64,000 bases of DNA from Nocardioides iriomotensis (GCF_004168035.1 NZ_SDPU01000009.1:1-64000), one strand, 5' to 3'; shown: positions 25,814 through 35,340, counted from the stretch's first letter. Numbers and translations: made by a program. Notes: generated by a model not told the origin, from the sequence alone.

Positions 25814-26592
25814 CGCCCGTCCTCGTCTCGTCTATCCCCCGTGGCGAGCTTCAACCTCTGTTGCGCGTCGCGCAGGAAGATGACGGTCTCGTCGTCCTCG
25901 ACTTGCGTCCACCCCGATTCGGTTTCCACCCAGAAGGCGCCGTCGAGCTCAACCGGCGTCCCGGGCAGTTCGCCGAGCCGCTTCGCGCGACCCTCGGCGA
26001 GAGCGCGCGCGAGGTCATCGGTAGGCATGTTGTCTCCTCCATGGGTCTGCGTCGTCCCTGTGATTGCTGCTTGAAATGCGGGACGGTCGTCGACGGAGCG
26101 GCCGTCGTAAAGGTTCTCCACGACAGGTCGGTGCTCGCCCTCGCAGCCGATGTTCCAGCCGCCGGCACGTATGCGTCGGACCGCCTCGGGTAGCCACCTC
26201 CCGTGCCAGTCGGCGCCAGCGCTCAGCGGTGCACCCTTCTCGACGTACGCCTCACGCCAGGAGAGCCAGAGCGCGGTCAGCTCCTCGACGAGCTCCGGGT
26301 GTCGCCACCAACACGGTGGCACCTTCTGAGCCAACGGATAGCGACCTCTCAGCCAGCCCACCCAGGCAGCGAGTGCCTCCCAGGTCTGCGCACTCTCGCG
26401 TGCAGACAGCTGGGCCCAGACCACGGGCCGGGAGCCGGGTCCGCGAGGCGCGGAGCCTCCGGCACTGTCACCCTCGATCAGGTCCCGCAGCTCGAGGATC
26501 TGCTCGTCGTGAAGTGCCGCGATCTCAGCCAGTCCCGGTATCGAGTCGGCATCGAGGAGCTGCCCGGTGGCTCGGTTAACGATCTCAATCAC
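25810..26592 (-). CDS. DUF4913 protein
   Basis: The 260-residue protein has the tryptophan-rich block of DUF4913: WEALAAWVGWLRGRYPLA, PPCWWRHPELVEELTALWLSW and WHGRWLPEAVRRI, within residues ~70-160. The family is found in actinobacterial conjugative elements and has no assigned activity. The C-terminal ~90 residues are polar and contain FWVETESGWTQV. It overlaps both neighbours by ATGA. Confidence 0.8.
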   Translation of the reverse strand: MIEIVNRATGQLLDADSIPGLAEIAALHDEQILELRDLIEGDSAGGSAPRGPGSRPVVWAQLSARESAQTWEALAAWVGWLRGRYPLAQKVPPCWWRHPELVEELTALWLSWREAYVEKGAPLSAGADWHGRWLPEAVRRIRAGGWNIGCEGEHRPVVENLYDGRSVDDRPAFQAAITGTTQTHGGDNMPTDDLARALAEGRAKRLGELPGTPVELDGAFWVETESGWTQVEDDETVIFLRDAQQRLKLATGDRRDEDGR

Positions 26593-28295
26593 GCGACGTC
26601 TCCTCGGCCTTGGGAGGCGTCTTGGTGCAGGTCACGCAGTCCGCGGTCCTTGAACCAGAAGCGCAGCCTCACCTTCGCTGGCGGCAGGTTCTCGTAGAGC
26701 AGCAGGGCCTGCCCGCGCGGCAGCTGCTGCAGGCGATGGATGGGCGCGAGTGGCTCGTGGTGCTCCGACTGGGCGCTCGAGCGTCGTCCGTCCGGGCCGG
26801 TCTGGTGGGACGTCACGGCCACCGCCGTCTGCCCGAGGAGATCGCTGAAGTAGCGCAGCGTCTCGACGTCTCCGACACCGGGCAGCAGCATCCGCAGCTT
26901 GGCGTTGGACAGAATCGTGCGGGCCACATCGCGGCCGCCGAAGAGGTGTTCGATCTGCGCGATGTCGTGGTACGCAAGCAGGAGCTGCACGCCGTTGCCC
27001 CGCGCCGTCGTGAGGAGGTGCGGAAGCCGCGGGTAGCGAAAGACGTTGCCGGCCTCGTCCAGGGCGAGCAGCAGACGGGGGTTCACAGGTCCGCCGAGCG
27101 CAGCCGCGTGCTGCTCAGCCGCGTGGACGATCGAGGAGATCAGTGACGTGAAGTACGGCGTGAAGCGTTCGACGTCCGACTGCGGCGTGACCAGCAACAG
27201 GGTCGCGGGCGCTGACCCGAAGAAGTCGTCCGCGCTGAAGTCGCTTCGCGTCGTGGCTTGCATGACGCCGGGGCGGTTGTAGGTGTCGGCGAGACCGAAG
27301 GCCGTGAACATGACGGACCCCTTCCCCTCTTCGTGGATGCGCCACGTGGATCGGTACTCACGCAGGACATCGACGTAGCCGTGCTCGGCGAGGATCTGGC
27401 TGACGTGCTCGCTGGCCAACTCACCGTCGTAGGCCCACTCAACGAAGCCCGCCATCCCTCGGCCCGACAACCGGGCGGCCAGAAGGAGACCTTTCAGGTA
27501 CTTACGTGCCTGGGCGTTCCACGGTCGCGCTCGAGGATCGCCGGTCATGCCCGACGAGTCGACCAGCCACCCGGCCATGCGGTCAGCCGCATCGGCGTCT
27601 GTCGCATAGTCGACCGGGGACCACGACGCTGTGGGCCGTCCCGGCGCGCCGCCGGGAGCAATGATCCAGACCGGGCCGATCCTTGCTCTTGCCGCGACGA
27701 CAGCGTCGAGGTCCTGGGGTTTTGCGGTGGTCATGACGACGCTTCCCGACCACTCAAGCGTGTTCGGGACGACGAGCCCGGCGGTCTTCCCTGATCCGTT
27801 CGGTCCGAAGACCACGGCCGAGACGCAGTCCTCCCCGGCAAGGAGACGCCGTGACAAGGTGCTGATGCCTGCGACCAGGCGGTAGTGGCGAGCGTCCGTG
27901 TCACGGGTAACGACGAGCGCGGACTCCTCGCGTCGGGTCGCCCAGTTGGCCCCCTCAGAGGTGCCGGTCTGACGCTCGCTCGCAACCTTGAGGCCTACCC
28001 AAGCGAGCGCAATGCAGAGCGAAATCGCCACCAAGGCAGTCGTTGTGAACAGCCAGCTGGGTGGAGCCGGACGGTGGAAGCTCGCCTCCCAGGCCGAGTT
28101 GGCTGAGCCGCCCGCGAGGAGTTCGGCCCAGAAGGCGAGGGCCGTGCGAGCCGTCACCGTCACTTCTCTGCCCGCGAGGACCGAGGTGGCCCAGATCTGC
28201 GCGGCGCCGACGAACGCGAGCGCCAGGCACGTGACGACGGCCAACAGGCCCATGTCTGTGCCGCTCGATCGGTTCCGGTCATGTGCTGCGGTCAT
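26589..28295 (-). CDS. Type IV coupling protein, VirD4/TraG-like
   Basis: The 568-residue protein has two N-terminal membrane helices, Walker A FGPNGSGKTAGLVVPN near residue 170, Walker B LLLALDEAGNVFRYP near 415, and the TraG-type motif LLLAYHDIAQIEHLFG. Coupling proteins link the DNA-relaxase complex to the secretion channel and drive transfer with ATP. The C-terminal segment LPRGQALLLYENLPPAKVR is typical. Overlap by ATGA with both neighbours shows tight coupling in the operon. The partner relaxase is not in the window. Confidence 0.92.
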   Translation of the reverse strand: MTAAHDRNRSSGTDMGLLAVVTCLALAFVGAAQIWATSVLAGREVTVTARTALAFWAELLAGGSANSAWEASFHRPAPPSWLFTTTALVAISLCIALAWVGLKVASERQTGTSEGANWATRREESALVVTRDTDARHYRLVAGISTLSRRLLAGEDCVSAVVFGPNGSGKTAGLVVPNTLEWSGSVVMTTAKPQDLDAVVAARARIGPVWIIAPGGAPGRPTASWSPVDYATDADAADRMAGWLVDSSGMTGDPRARPWNAQARKYLKGLLLAARLSGRGMAGFVEWAYDGELASEHVSQILAEHGYVDVLREYRSTWRIHEEGKGSVMFTAFGLADTYNRPGVMQATTRSDFSADDFFGSAPATLLLVTPQSDVERFTPYFTSLISSIVHAAEQHAAALGGPVNPRLLLALDEAGNVFRYPRLPHLLTTARGNGVQLLLAYHDIAQIEHLFGGRDVARTILSNAKLRMLLPGVGDVETLRYFSDLLGQTAVAVTSHQTGPDGRRSSAQSEHHEPLAPIHRLQQLPRGQALLLYENLPPAKVRLRFWFKDRGLRDLHQDASQGRGDVA

Positions 28296-29803
28296 CGCAT
28301 GCGCATATCGGTGTCGACGAGGTCGGCTTCCTCTGGGGACCGCAGGTGATCGACTACGAAGGAGCGGCGACCCACCTTCCAGAGTCCTCGGCCGATCGGC
28401 AGGTTGGGCAGGAGGCTGGCCTCGACATCCGTCAGCCCCAGCTGCGACGCGGTCGAGGCGAGCTGATCTGTCTCCTGCGCGTAGACGATCCGGGTAGAGC
28501 AGTCAGCCAGGAGGCCCCGCGCCAGCGCGACGGCTTCGCTGTTGGCGTCGCCGACGGCTCCGAGGTCGCTCAGCCGGTGGATGACCGCGACGTTCGAGAT
28601 GCCCCACGCACGTGACAGCTTCCAGTGCGCCTGCATGCGTCGTACCAATGCGGGCAGTCTCATCATCCGCCACGCCTCGTCGTACACGACCAGGCGACGC
28701 CCGGACGAGGGATCCGCGATCGCCGCCTCCATCCAGGCCGAGGCGCAGGTCATGAGCAGGGCCACGGCAGTGTCGTCACCCGCGAGGCGTGAGGTGTCCA
28801 CTACCTGCATCGCCGCGTCGAATTCGAGCGGGTGTGTCGTCGGTCCGTCGAAGAGTCCGGCCAGGTCCCCCACGACCAGGCGGCGCAGCTCGAGAGCAGC
28901 ATCGCGCGCCTGAGCCGCCAGCTCGGCGCCGGACCTGATGCCGATCGCCCTGGCCATCTCGGCCGTGGGATTCATGAGGGCGTCAACGACGTCGGGGAGG
29001 ACGGGCGTACGTCGGCGCTCGAGGTCAGCCTCCGACTGGGCGACCCGATCCAGCGCGAGGTACAGCGCGTTGCGCTCGACGGGGCGGAGCGGCCGTCCCA
29101 ACCCAGTCTCAGTCAGGGCCTGCAGCAGTGAGATCCGGCGTGCGCGCACCTCGCGGTCCCACGTCGGCTCGTCGATGCCCGATGGCCGTCGCCCCGGGTC
29201 AAGCGGGTTGATCCGTGTGGCCATTCCTCGACCGAGGACGAGCGGTCGCGCTCCCAGGGCTTCGGCGACGGGGCCCCACTCCCCCTTCGGGTCGCTGGGC
29301 ACGTAGGTGCGGACCCCGAAGGCGGCGAGCCGGAATGCCATGGTCTTGGCGAGAGCTGACTTCCCTCGCCCCAGGACGCCCGCGAGCAGGATGTTGGCGT
29401 TGGTGATGGCCTGCGTGTTGTAGAGGCGCCACGGGTCATAGACGAAGGAGGCGCCCGATCCTGTCTCGCGTCCTACGTAGCATCCCTCGGACCCGAGACC
29501 GGTCTCCACGACGAACGGGTACAGGGCCTGCAGGTTGGCCGTGGTGGCGCGGTGGACCGGGAGCTGCATGGGAAGAAGGACACGGCCGGCGTTCGCACGA
29601 GGCTCCCCGCAAACGGAGAGTGAGATCCCAAGGTGTTCCCTGTGGCGCCTCTGTCGCGAGAGGCGACGGGCCGCACGGGTCTCGCGGGAGTCGGCGCGTC
29701 GTCTTGCACCTGGATTCACTGGCTTCTCGCGCACCCAGGGTGGTGGCGCTTCTGTGTGTCGCACGTGCCGCGTAGTGAGCTGCGGCAAGGGCCGGTCGTT
29801 CAT
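28292..29803 (-). CDS. VirB4/TraC-like conjugation ATPase
   Basis: The 503-residue ATPase shows P-loop LAGVLGRGKSALAKT, Walker B RRLVVYDEAWRMM and the conserved tail VYAQETDQL. It corresponds to the ATP-binding protein that follows SCO6880-type proteins in actinobacterial T4SS clusters and powers channel assembly. ATG 29803 begins MNDRPLPQL; its TG overlaps what was probably the original stop of SCO6880 (TGATG). Codons further upstream lie inside SCO6880 and are not supported. Confidence 0.9.
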   Translation of the reverse strand: MNDRPLPQLTTRHVRHTEAPPPWVREKPVNPGARRRADSRETRAARRLSRQRRHREHLGISLSVCGEPRANAGRVLLPMQLPVHRATTANLQALYPFVVETGLGSEGCYVGRETGSGASFVYDPWRLYNTQAITNANILLAGVLGRGKSALAKTMAFRLAAFGVRTYVPSDPKGEWGPVAEALGARPLVLGRGMATRINPLDPGRRPSGIDEPTWDREVRARRISLLQALTETGLGRPLRPVERNALYLALDRVAQSEADLERRRTPVLPDVVDALMNPTAEMARAIGIRSGAELAAQARDAALELRRLVVGDLAGLFDGPTTHPLEFDAAMQVVDTSRLAGDDTAVALLMTCASAWMEAAIADPSSGRRLVVYDEAWRMMRLPALVRRMQAHWKLSRAWGISNVAVIHRLSDLGAVGDANSEAVALARGLLADCSTRIVYAQETDQLASTASQLGLTDVEASLLPNLPIGRGLWKVGRRSFVVDHLRSPEEADLVDTDMRMR

Positions 29804-31277
29804 CAGATCCCCGTCCGAGTGGCAGCGCCGCCACGGCGAATGCCTGGTCTTGCTCGCCGTAGATGCGGCGAACCTCGAGGACACTGCGGACGGCTGCCTG
29901 CTCGACCTGGGCGCAAGCGTCTTCGAGTTCGCTGCGCGTGACTGCCGAGACAGTCACGTACCCCGTGAACCGATACTCGACGTGGCCCTGGACGAGCTCG
30001 CGCTCACGCCTCAGCAGGGATTGGTGCTCCTCGTGGTCGAGAGCGGAGTCGACCTGGCCGAATCGGTCGCGTTGCGCCTCGTCCGTCAGCTTCTGCACCT
30101 TGGCGCTCCGAACCTCGCGAAACGACTTGGACTGCGGGACTGGCTCAGCGGTTACCGAGATCGTGCGCCGGACACCTCCAAGGACCAGGAGCGGATAGAG
30201 CCAGGCCGCTTGGACTTGCATGCGCGGCCATGACGCCACCCAGTAGACGGCATGGAACCCGGAGTCAGTTCGGTAGTGGCTGAACTCCGCGCGGGCGGCC
30301 ATCGGCCCGGCTGCGCGCAGGTGGACTCCTGTGCCCAACCCGTCGGCGCCTCGGCGGTCGATGTGATGGCTGGCCTGGGGGTCGTACTGCGTCCGGATGA
30401 GTCGACCTAGCTCGGCGGCACCGAGCCAGGCCTGAACCTCGACATCGCTGCGTTGCAGGCCCGACTCGACCCACGCGAGCTCCTGTGCCAGGACGCGTGC
30501 AGTGCCATCTGGCCCGCCACCGGAGGAGCGGATTGCTCGTCGAGCGCGACGCTCGTCGATCGTGACGGCGACGAACGTCTCGTGCTTGGTTGCGGCCGGC
30601 CCGGCGTTCGCGATGAGCTGCTCGTACGAGCGAGCGCTTGGTGCGTCGGGGTCGCCGTGCCGACTCCACCAGTCCGTGAGTCCCTTGCCCGTGTCGGGGA
30701 TCGTGCGCTCCAGCCACTGGAACGAGGCAATCCGTGAACCCTCCTGGCCCAGTTGGGCGAGCAGAGAACCCCAGGCCTGCACCCGTCCTTCCTGAGTGCC
30801 CCGGTCCGCCAGAGGGAAGGCGGGCGCCGTGACCTGTAGGACCGCTGTCCATCGGGAGCCTTGCCGAATGATCGCGACCTCGCCTCGTCCGACGTCGAAG
30901 CATCGGACCAAGCACCGCGCAGCGATCCCGGGCAGACGCAGTTGCCGGAGGCCGCCCGTCGGCGCATGCAGGGCCCACGGGCCTCCCAGATATGTCGCCT
31001 GTCCCGTGATCCGCCCGTAGGCATGGTTCAGAACGGGGCGGAGCCAATCGACGAGGGGACGTTCCTGGACTGGCAGAAATGCGAGCATGGCAGAGATGAC
31101 CAGGGCGCTCACACCCAGCGCCGTCCAGACAGAACCACCCCGCAGCAGTCCGGTCAGCATCGTCGCTGCGCCCATGGCCAGCAGCAGGATCTGCGACAGC
31201 CGCAGCCCCAGCAGAAGTGTTCGCCGATCGCGTGGGCCGAAGAGGTACGTCGGTTCACTGTCCGTCGTGCCGCTCAC
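29436..31277 (-). CDS. SCO6880-family T4SS protein with lost stop codon
   Basis: The real gene starts at GTG 31277, with AAGGAG upstream, and reads SGTTDSEPTYLFGPRDRR. It has two membrane helices near the N-terminus (residues ~20-75) followed by a VirB4-N-like soluble domain up to VAALPLGRG near 29815. Family members end about there. Here the frame does not stop: it runs 122 more codons to 29436 through the start of the downstream ATPase in another frame, giving an arginine-rich tail. One extra G in the run at ~29808 would restore GGG-ATC-TGA overlapping the next ATG. So either a base was lost recently or the tail is real. Confidence 0.8.
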   Translation of the reverse strand: MSGTTDSEPTYLFGPRDRRTLLLGLRLSQILLLAMGAATMLTGLLRGGSVWTALGVSALVISAMLAFLPVQERPLVDWLRPVLNHAYGRITGQATYLGGPWALHAPTGGLRQLRLPGIAARCLVRCFDVGRGEVAIIRQGSRWTAVLQVTAPAFPLADRGTQEGRVQAWGSLLAQLGQEGSRIASFQWLERTIPDTGKGLTDWWSRHGDPDAPSARSYEQLIANAGPAATKHETFVAVTIDERRARRAIRSSGGGPDGTARVLAQELAWVESGLQRSDVEVQAWLGAAELGRLIRTQYDPQASHHIDRRGADGLGTGVHLRAAGPMAARAEFSHYRTDSGFHAVYWVASWPRMQVQAAWLYPLLVLGGVRRTISVTAEPVPQSKSFREVRSAKVQKLTDEAQRDRFGQVDSALDHEEHQSLLRRERELVQGHVEYRFTGYVTVSAVTRSELEDACAQVEQAAVRSVLEVRRIYGEQDQAFAVAALPLGRGSDERPALAAAHYAARATHRSATTLGAREASESRCKTTRRLPRDPCGPSPLATEAPQGTPWDLTLRLRGASCERRPCPSSHAAPGPPRHHGQPAGPVPVRRGDRSRVRGMLRRTRDRIGRLLRL

Positions 31278-32574
31278 GATGGGCTCCTTCCTGGCTGCTG
31301 GGACCGTGGACGGTCGGAGGTGCCGCCGTGTTGTCCCCAGCGCCCGACGTGGCGATCGACTTGGCGACACGTGTCGGAACGGAAGCTGCCGAGCGGGCCA
31401 GCTTCGCGCCAGCGACCACGGCCACCCCCACTCCGCCGGCGACCGCTCCCCCTGCCGCGCCGGTCGATGAACCGGCAGCCGCGGGTGACGCACCCGCCGC
31501 GGTCGGGGTGGCGGCATGGCCGCCGAGTCCGGGCATCCGTGATCCTGCACCCGTGGCGGTAGACCTTCGTGCCGTGGACGCGTAGTCACGCGCCATCACA
31601 TGGCGTTGAGCCGGCGATGACCCGGTGCTGCCGACAACCCTGCGCGCAGTCGGCATTGCCCCGGCGCGCATGGTGCCGACCATGTCGCTCGCCAGGTGTG
31701 AGTCGGCCGCGAAGTGGACGAGCTTAAGCGTGACCAACGGTGCGAAGCACGCCCCGCACAGCAGGACGATCACCCCGACGAAGTCGGAGAGCGTTTGGTC
31801 GCCACGGATCAGCATGCTCATCCCGATCGCGAAGATCATGTAGATGACAGTCTTGGCGAAGACCAGGGCGACGAGGACCTCCGTCGCCTTCCTCGACCAG
31901 GGCCGCGTCGGCGCCCACAGCCATCCCACGATCAGCAACGGCGCGAACGCAACGACGACGAGGATCGCCATCTTCCGTAGCAGGAGGACAATCCAGAGAA
32001 CGACGCCTGCCACAAGTGCAACGCCCATGAGGATGAGCATCAGGGCGTTCGCGGCGATAGAGCCGCTCGCACCCATCGACTCGAACTTGGAGTTCAGGTC
32101 GGCCATCTGGACTCCGAAGTCGGCGCCCGTGACCGCGACGATCCCGTGTGCCAGCCAGTCGTCCAGCGCGATCAGGAATTGGGCGAAGACGACGTACACC
32201 GACCCGCCGATGACAGCCACGCCGGTCCCGACGACGGCGCGGCTCAGCGCTCGGACGTCTCGCCGCAGCGCCGACGAGATGAGGGCCGCGAGGAACACGA
32301 CGCTCACCACCGGAACCGCCAGCGCGGCGAACCCGTAGTAGGTGTCGCGATAGGTGGGATCGGCGAGAGGGACCCTCGTCGACTCATCGACGATCTTCGT
32401 GATCTGCCCAAACAACGCGACCAGGCCGTTGCTCATGCTGCTGGTGATGGCGGAGAGACCGCTGTCGGCGAGCTGCTCGCCACCCTGGCAGACGAGGTCC
32501 CACCATGAGCAGCCTCTTGCGGTCGGCTGTTCTGGCAAGGGGACCGGCTCGAGCGCGAGGAGCATCGCGGTCAA
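31255..32574 (-). CDS. VirB6/TrbL-like polytopic membrane protein
   Basis: The 439-residue protein has about seven hydrophobic segments between residues ~30 and 315, including MAILVVVAFAPLLIVGWLW and VIVLLCGACFAPLVTL, and a low-complexity Ala/Gly/Ser-rich cytoplasmic or extracellular tail of ~110 residues. This layout matches TrbL/VirB6 inner-membrane channel components of type IV secretion. The gene overlaps SCO6880 by 23 bases and the upstream small gene by ATGA. Confidence 0.85.
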   Translation of the reverse strand: MTAMLLALEPVPLPEQPTARGCSWWDLVCQGGEQLADSGLSAITSSMSNGLVALFGQITKIVDESTRVPLADPTYRDTYYGFAALAVPVVSVVFLAALISSALRRDVRALSRAVVGTGVAVIGGSVYVVFAQFLIALDDWLAHGIVAVTGADFGVQMADLNSKFESMGASGSIAANALMLILMGVALVAGVVLWIVLLLRKMAILVVVAFAPLLIVGWLWAPTRPWSRKATEVLVALVFAKTVIYMIFAIGMSMLIRGDQTLSDFVGVIVLLCGACFAPLVTLKLVHFAADSHLASDMVGTMRAGAMPTARRVVGSTGSSPAQRHVMARDYASTARRSTATGAGSRMPGLGGHAATPTAAGASPAAAGSSTGAAGGAVAGGVGVAVVAGAKLARSAASVPTRVAKSIATSGAGDNTAAPPTVHGPSSQEGAHRERHDGQ

Positions 32575-32855
32575 ACCCTCTGACCGAGCTCGTTGAAGAA
32601 GTTGATGAGAGCCGGTGCCGCGCCGACGAGCAGGGCCGTGACCCCTGCGATGAGCACGCCGGTCTTGCCGCGGCCTGCTGCGTGGTAGTTGCCGCTGTGC
32701 GACCCGAGGCCCCAGACCAGAGCGCTGATCAACAGCGCGAAGAGCGAGCCCCAGAGTGCCCAGCCGGCGAGACCGTCGGCGAGTTGTTGGATGACGTTAT
32801 TGCCGGGGAGCTTCCCGGGGTCGGGGCGGATGTCGACAAGGGGGATCGGTGCCAT
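32571..32855 (-). CDS. DUF6112-like small membrane protein of T4SS
   Basis: A 94-residue protein with two hydrophobic helices (LWGSLFALLISALVWGL and GVLIAGVTALLVGAAPALIN) and the conserved GSHSGNYHAAGRGK between them. It resembles DUF6112-type proteins preceding VirB6-like genes in actinobacterial conjugation clusters and may be the VirB2/pilin-like or channel subunit (inference). ATG 32855 with GAGGAG fits the family N-terminus; an in-frame ATG at 32954, also with a fair ribosome site, would add 33 residues. Confidence 0.8.
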   Translation of the reverse strand: MAPIPLVDIRPDPGKLPGNNVIQQLADGLAGWALWGSLFALLISALVWGLGSHSGNYHAAGRGKTGVLIAGVTALLVGAAPALINFFNELGQRV

Positions 32856-33190
32856 GGCGGTTCTCCTCTGCGTGTGGAAGGTCCGTCGCAGATGGCCGAC
32901 CATGGCTCGGGCGCTGAGCACCATGTGCTCTGCTGCAGCATCAACCCGAGTCATGCTTGGCTCCCGTTCGTGGACCTGGGACTGGTATCGACCATGCCGC
33001 CTCATCGGCTTTGTGCCGACCACCAATTCGGCGACTGTGGATAACCCGGCTCGGCGATCCCGGTGCAGCTCGGGCCGGCCCCGGCCTGGCATCCGCCTCC
33101 AGGCAACCCGGGTTCACGCGGCGCAGGAAGGTGCCGCGGGTTGCGGGGCACGCGACAACCTCGCGCTACGGGAGCGGCTCGCAGAGCCCG
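32856..33190. other. 335-base gap inside the conjugation operon
   Basis: This is the only long gap in the operon. It may hold an internal promoter for the T4SS core genes. An in-frame extension of the downstream gene covers part of it from 32954. No hairpin or other gene is evident. Confidence 0.4.
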
Positions 33191-33487
33191 TCAGCGAAGG
33201 ACAACAGGCAGCATGAGAAGGACGATGAGGGCCAGTGCCGAGACCATGGCGATCGTCAAGAGACTGCGGCGACGTCCGCGGTGCACGACGTACATCCGTA
33301 CATCGTCAATGGTCGCGCGGCCGGCGGCGTACCCCTCGGCATAGGCGCTCTCCCTCGCAGCCGAGATGGCGCGCTGGTGTTCCTCGAGCCAGACGAACTC
33401 GCCTTGGATCTCGGTGAGGGGATCGTCCGCGTCAACGATCACGACCCGATCAGGTCGCCTCACTGCGTCACCTTGGTCCCGAGCCAT
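33191..33487 (-). CDS. Small single-span membrane protein of the conjugation operon
   Basis: A 98-residue protein with a charged N-terminal part (DRVVIVDADDP, EFVWLEEHQRAISAARES) and one C-terminal transmembrane helix (IAMVSALALIVLLMLPVVL). AGGAGG upstream of ATG 33487 supports this start over longer forms. No family recognised; the position suggests a T4SS accessory. Confidence 0.65.
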   Translation of the reverse strand: MARDQGDAVRRPDRVVIVDADDPLTEIQGEFVWLEEHQRAISAARESAYAEGYAAGRATIDDVRMYVVHRGRRRSLLTIAMVSALALIVLLMLPVVLR

Positions 33488-33688
33488 GGGTCTTCGCCTC
33501 CTGCCCCCAGAGAACCACAGCAAGAAGGCATCGGGAAGTCGCCGCTGCGAAACGGTGAACGACCCGGAGGCACACACCTCTTGCAGATGCTCTGCCGCTG
33601 TGTCCCCTCCCAGCCCGAACTACCGCACGGTGGGACGTACAAGGCCGCCCCACCGCCCTCGTCGGGCGATGGGACGGCCACGGACCCG

Positions 33689-35017
33689 TCAGGCGCGCAG
33701 TGTCCTGTTGGGTGCCGACGAGCGACGGAAGCCCTGTTCATTCAGACGTCGTCTCAACACGGATGTCTGCCGCTCTGCAGCAGTCGACATGGGGTCAGGT
33801 TCCACACCGCCGACCGCCTCGACGCGCTTAGATGCGAAGCCGAGATCCATGGCGCTCTTCTGGGCGAGATCAGATGAGGCGCTCACGATCCGGGGTGACT
33901 CGGTCGGGCTGACGCGGCGCCACGCGACCTCAGTGGCGCTCTCGTCGAGAACGAGATAGCTACCGTTCGCGACCGCATGGACGACGGACCGACCCAGCGC
34001 CCGCCCGATCGCTGCCTGGTGGGGTTCGAGCGCCGCGATCTGGCCGGTGACTGCCAGCGGCTCGGTGCGCGCGAAGCGGCTGACGCCCAGCGCGATCTCG
34101 TTGAGCTGGGCGAGAGCAGCCATGCCTCCGGGCCGGTTGATGCTGCCCACGCGGGCGGTACTCGCCGCCAGCATTCGGTAGGCGTCGAACCGGCGACTCA
34201 GGGACTCCACGAGTGTCTCGTGGGTTGGGTTGACGAGGTCCCCACACCTCCGGGCGAAGACGGCCTGAGCCAGGGCGAACGAGCGGAGCTCGGCGGCGCT
34301 GAAGGGTCGCCGCTCGACGACCTCGACCAGCCGTTCTAATGCCGCTTCCAGGTCACGTGGACGGCTCACTGCGAGCGTGCGCGTCGACCGGGAACGGCGG
34401 TCGAGGTGGGCGACGGCGTCGTCGTTCTGCCCGCTCTCCGCGAGCGTCGCCACGTAGCGAGACATGAGCCTCAGCCGGTCATTGCGTTCCCAGAAGTCGA
34501 CGCTGGAGGATGCCTCGCGGCTTGCGAGCGGAACCAGGTCACGGTCAAGGAGCGAGAGGGCCTCGGAGACGTCGGCAACGTCCGCGATCACCGACCAGGC
34601 CTGACTCGGGTTGCCCGTCCACTCGCTTCGATCGAGCAGGGTCTCAGCTGCAACCGTCCAATGCCTCGCTGCTTCCGCCCAGGCGCGCAGGTGTGGCGAG
34701 GTCGTCGTTCGACTGAGGGCATCCATCAGCGCTGAAGCCTCCGGCGTCAGCCGTGGGTAGCCGGCGAGCTCTCCCACCAGGACGATCGGTGCACTGATCA
34801 CCACCCGACGTAGGTCGACCCGCTGTCGCGGGGGGTAGCTGCGGAGCAACGGGTCGGCACCGTGCACCGCCCTGTAGCTCAGCTGGTGTGCCGCGGCCAC
34901 GACTGCGCCTCGGTAGGCGAGGAGCTCCGCCCTGTCACTGTCGCTGGTGGGCGCGCCGTTGCTCAGCAGCCAGCTCAGCGCCGAGTAGGTCCGATCCCGA
35001 TGCTCGCCGTACGTCAT
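33689..35017 (-). CDS. Unknown helical protein of the conjugation operon
   Basis: The 442-residue protein is soluble and mostly alpha-helical. It has no signal peptide, no membrane segment and no recognisable nucleotide-binding or nuclease motif. The last ~40 residues are basic and polar (TSVLRRRLNEQGFRRSS). The ATG at 35017 overlaps the stop of the upstream gene, and GCGAGGG lies upstream. Its place, where relaxase or relaxosome genes might be expected, makes a DNA-processing role worth testing, but nothing in the sequence shows it. Confidence 0.65.
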   Translation of the reverse strand: MTYGEHRDRTYSALSWLLSNGAPTSDSDRAELLAYRGAVVAAAHQLSYRAVHGADPLLRSYPPRQRVDLRRVVISAPIVLVGELAGYPRLTPEASALMDALSRTTTSPHLRAWAEAARHWTVAAETLLDRSEWTGNPSQAWSVIADVADVSEALSLLDRDLVPLASREASSSVDFWERNDRLRLMSRYVATLAESGQNDDAVAHLDRRSRSTRTLAVSRPRDLEAALERLVEVVERRPFSAAELRSFALAQAVFARRCGDLVNPTHETLVESLSRRFDAYRMLAASTARVGSINRPGGMAALAQLNEIALGVSRFARTEPLAVTGQIAALEPHQAAIGRALGRSVVHAVANGSYLVLDESATEVAWRRVSPTESPRIVSASSDLAQKSAMDLGFASKRVEAVGGVEPDPMSTAAERQTSVLRRRLNEQGFRRSSAPNRTLRA

Positions 35018-35340
35018 GAGTCGGCCCTCGCTCGTGCCACGAAGTGAGCGGCGAACCCGACTGGCAAGCTCAGCACCCGGAACCGGGTCACGTCCTCGAG
35101 CACGACCTCGAGGTCGGCGGCGACGGTGCCGAGCGTGGACGCCGCGCAACGGATGCGCGTTGGCGGAGGAGGAGGCCCCCAGACATCGAGTCCCGCTCGC
35201 TCCAAGTGGTCCATCGCCAGGAGGACCGACATGTGGTCATCCGGTGTCAGCAGTCCGGGGGCTTGCTCGGCCAGGTCCGCGAGCAGGCCGCGGGCTTCCT
35301 GAAGCGGGTTCAGCGTTCTGTTGTCGGTAGGTGCTGTCAT
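35014..35340 (-). CDS. Unknown 108-residue protein, first gene of the conjugation operon
   Basis: The protein has a helical N-terminal half (LQEARGLLADLAEQAPGLL) and a C-terminal half that reads like a beta-rich or sugar/nucleotide-binding fragment (VLEDVTRFRVLSLPVGFAAHFV). A short proline stretch GPPPPPT divides them. The stop overlaps the next gene by ATGA. It has no close resemblance I can name. Confidence 0.6.
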   Translation of the reverse strand: MTAPTDNRTLNPLQEARGLLADLAEQAPGLLTPDDHMSVLLAMDHLERAGLDVWGPPPPPTRIRCAASTLGTVAADLEVVLEDVTRFRVLSLPVGFAAHFVARARADS

